5,375 bases of DNA, from the NCBI GenBank assembly GCA_030593645.1, contig JAUVGT010000347.1, forward strand, positions 1 to 5,375, written 5' to 3'. Of this stretch, positions 5,262-5,375 are shown piece after piece. Origin of the DNA: Deltaproteobacteria bacterium (lineage in GTDB: Bacteria; Desulfobacterota; Desulfobacteria; Desulfobacterales; JAUVGT01). Each line of letters opens with the position of its first letter. Position 1 is the stretch's first letter. Below the pieces are notes generated by a model, which was not told the origin of the DNA, searched no databases, and saw only the letters and a program-made list of their open reading frames with translations. A program made the translations under genes and the position numbers.

Positions 5262-5292
5262 GTCTCTGGCATTAGCGCCTTATGCCGGAGAC
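5262..5292 (+). terminator. 11-bp hairpin after the DUF5320-like gene
   Basis: GTCTCTGGCAT (5262-5272) and ATGCCGGAGAC (5282-5292) form an 11-bp stem with a 9-base loop, starting 43 bases after the stop codon. One pair (5267/5287) is G-U when transcribed from the plus strand and an A-C mismatch from the minus strand, so the fold favours plus-strand RNA. No T-run follows, so it is not a canonical intrinsic terminator. It may protect the 3' end or belong to the adjacent repeat. Confidence 0.4.
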
Positions 5293-5314
5293 CGAGGGAG
5301 TAATACATTCAAAA

Positions 5315-5375
5315 TTGACGGTTTCGTAATCCGCCGTAGGCGGACCAACTTCTGCGTTGTGCTGCATTTCGCAAT
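5315..5375. repeat. probable dispersed palindromic repeat, running off the window
   Basis: This segment contains TCCGCC-GTA-GGCGGA (5330-5344), a perfect 6-bp dyad with a 3-base spacer, followed by CTTCTGCGTTGTGCTGCA-type sequence up to the window end. Its composition is unlike the coding genes, and it has the look of repetitive intergenic elements common in sulfate-reducer genomes. The part near 5318-5330 resembles a minus-strand stretch near 2420-2446. Family identity and the right boundary cannot be set from this window. Confidence 0.35.

Noticed and set aside
5215..5375. Open reading frame from an ATG overlapping the DUF5320-like stop (ATGA) and running off the right edge (MIGSVEQLDMQTHQY...).
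   Set aside because: Its GTGGAG is only 2 bases before the ATG, the later in-frame ATG 5242 has no ribosome site, and the frame crosses an 11-bp hairpin and a probable repeat. It could still be a partial gene, but the sequence does not support it.

Overview
The window reads as a stretch of chromosome from a Gram-negative anaerobe of the Desulfobacterota (sulfate-reducer-like 'deltaproteobacteria', probably Desulfobacterales). This is inference from three things: a NifX-like Fe-Mo-cluster-binding protein next to DUF5320-type Gly/Met-rich proteins, PAS-rich soluble sensor kinases (one with a Cys-rich PAS domain), and small dispersed hairpin repeats. All supported genes lie on the + strand. No tRNA, rRNA, CRISPR or transposase gene is visible.

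Layout. (1) 1-867: two tandem genes for small ACT-like proteins. The first is cut by the left edge, and its real start lies upstream of the window. (2) 910-2412: a soluble PAS-PAS-HisKA-HATPase sensor histidine kinase. (3) 2413-2515: a short gap. (4) 2516-3985: a hybrid protein with order receiver-PAS-HisKA-HATPase and no DNA-binding output. (5) 3986-4266: a 281-bp regulatory gap with a dRS3-like hairpin repeat, a perfect 7-bp dyad and a good sigma-54 (-24/-12) promoter candidate. (6) 4267-4833: a NifX-like domain fused in frame to an Arg-rich linker and a Gly-rich DUF5320-like tail; the tail has its own strong Shine-Dalgarno and start codon. (7) 4880-5218: a second DUF5320-like protein behind a perfect Shine-Dalgarno. 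(8) 5219-5375: an 11-bp hairpin, then a probable dispersed repeat running off the right edge.

How the parts may work together (inference). The ACT-like proteins could sense a small ligand. The PAS kinase could phosphorylate the receiver of the hybrid kinase, which in turn would pass signal to a regulator outside the window. The NifX-like/DUF5320 pair forms a separate downstream unit, probably started from a sigma-54 promoter and possibly controlled by an enhancer-binding protein at the upstream dyad. The most unusual item is the NifX-like/DUF5320-like gene, whose layout suggests two proteins from one reading frame: a full-length fusion and a 55-residue C-terminal product.
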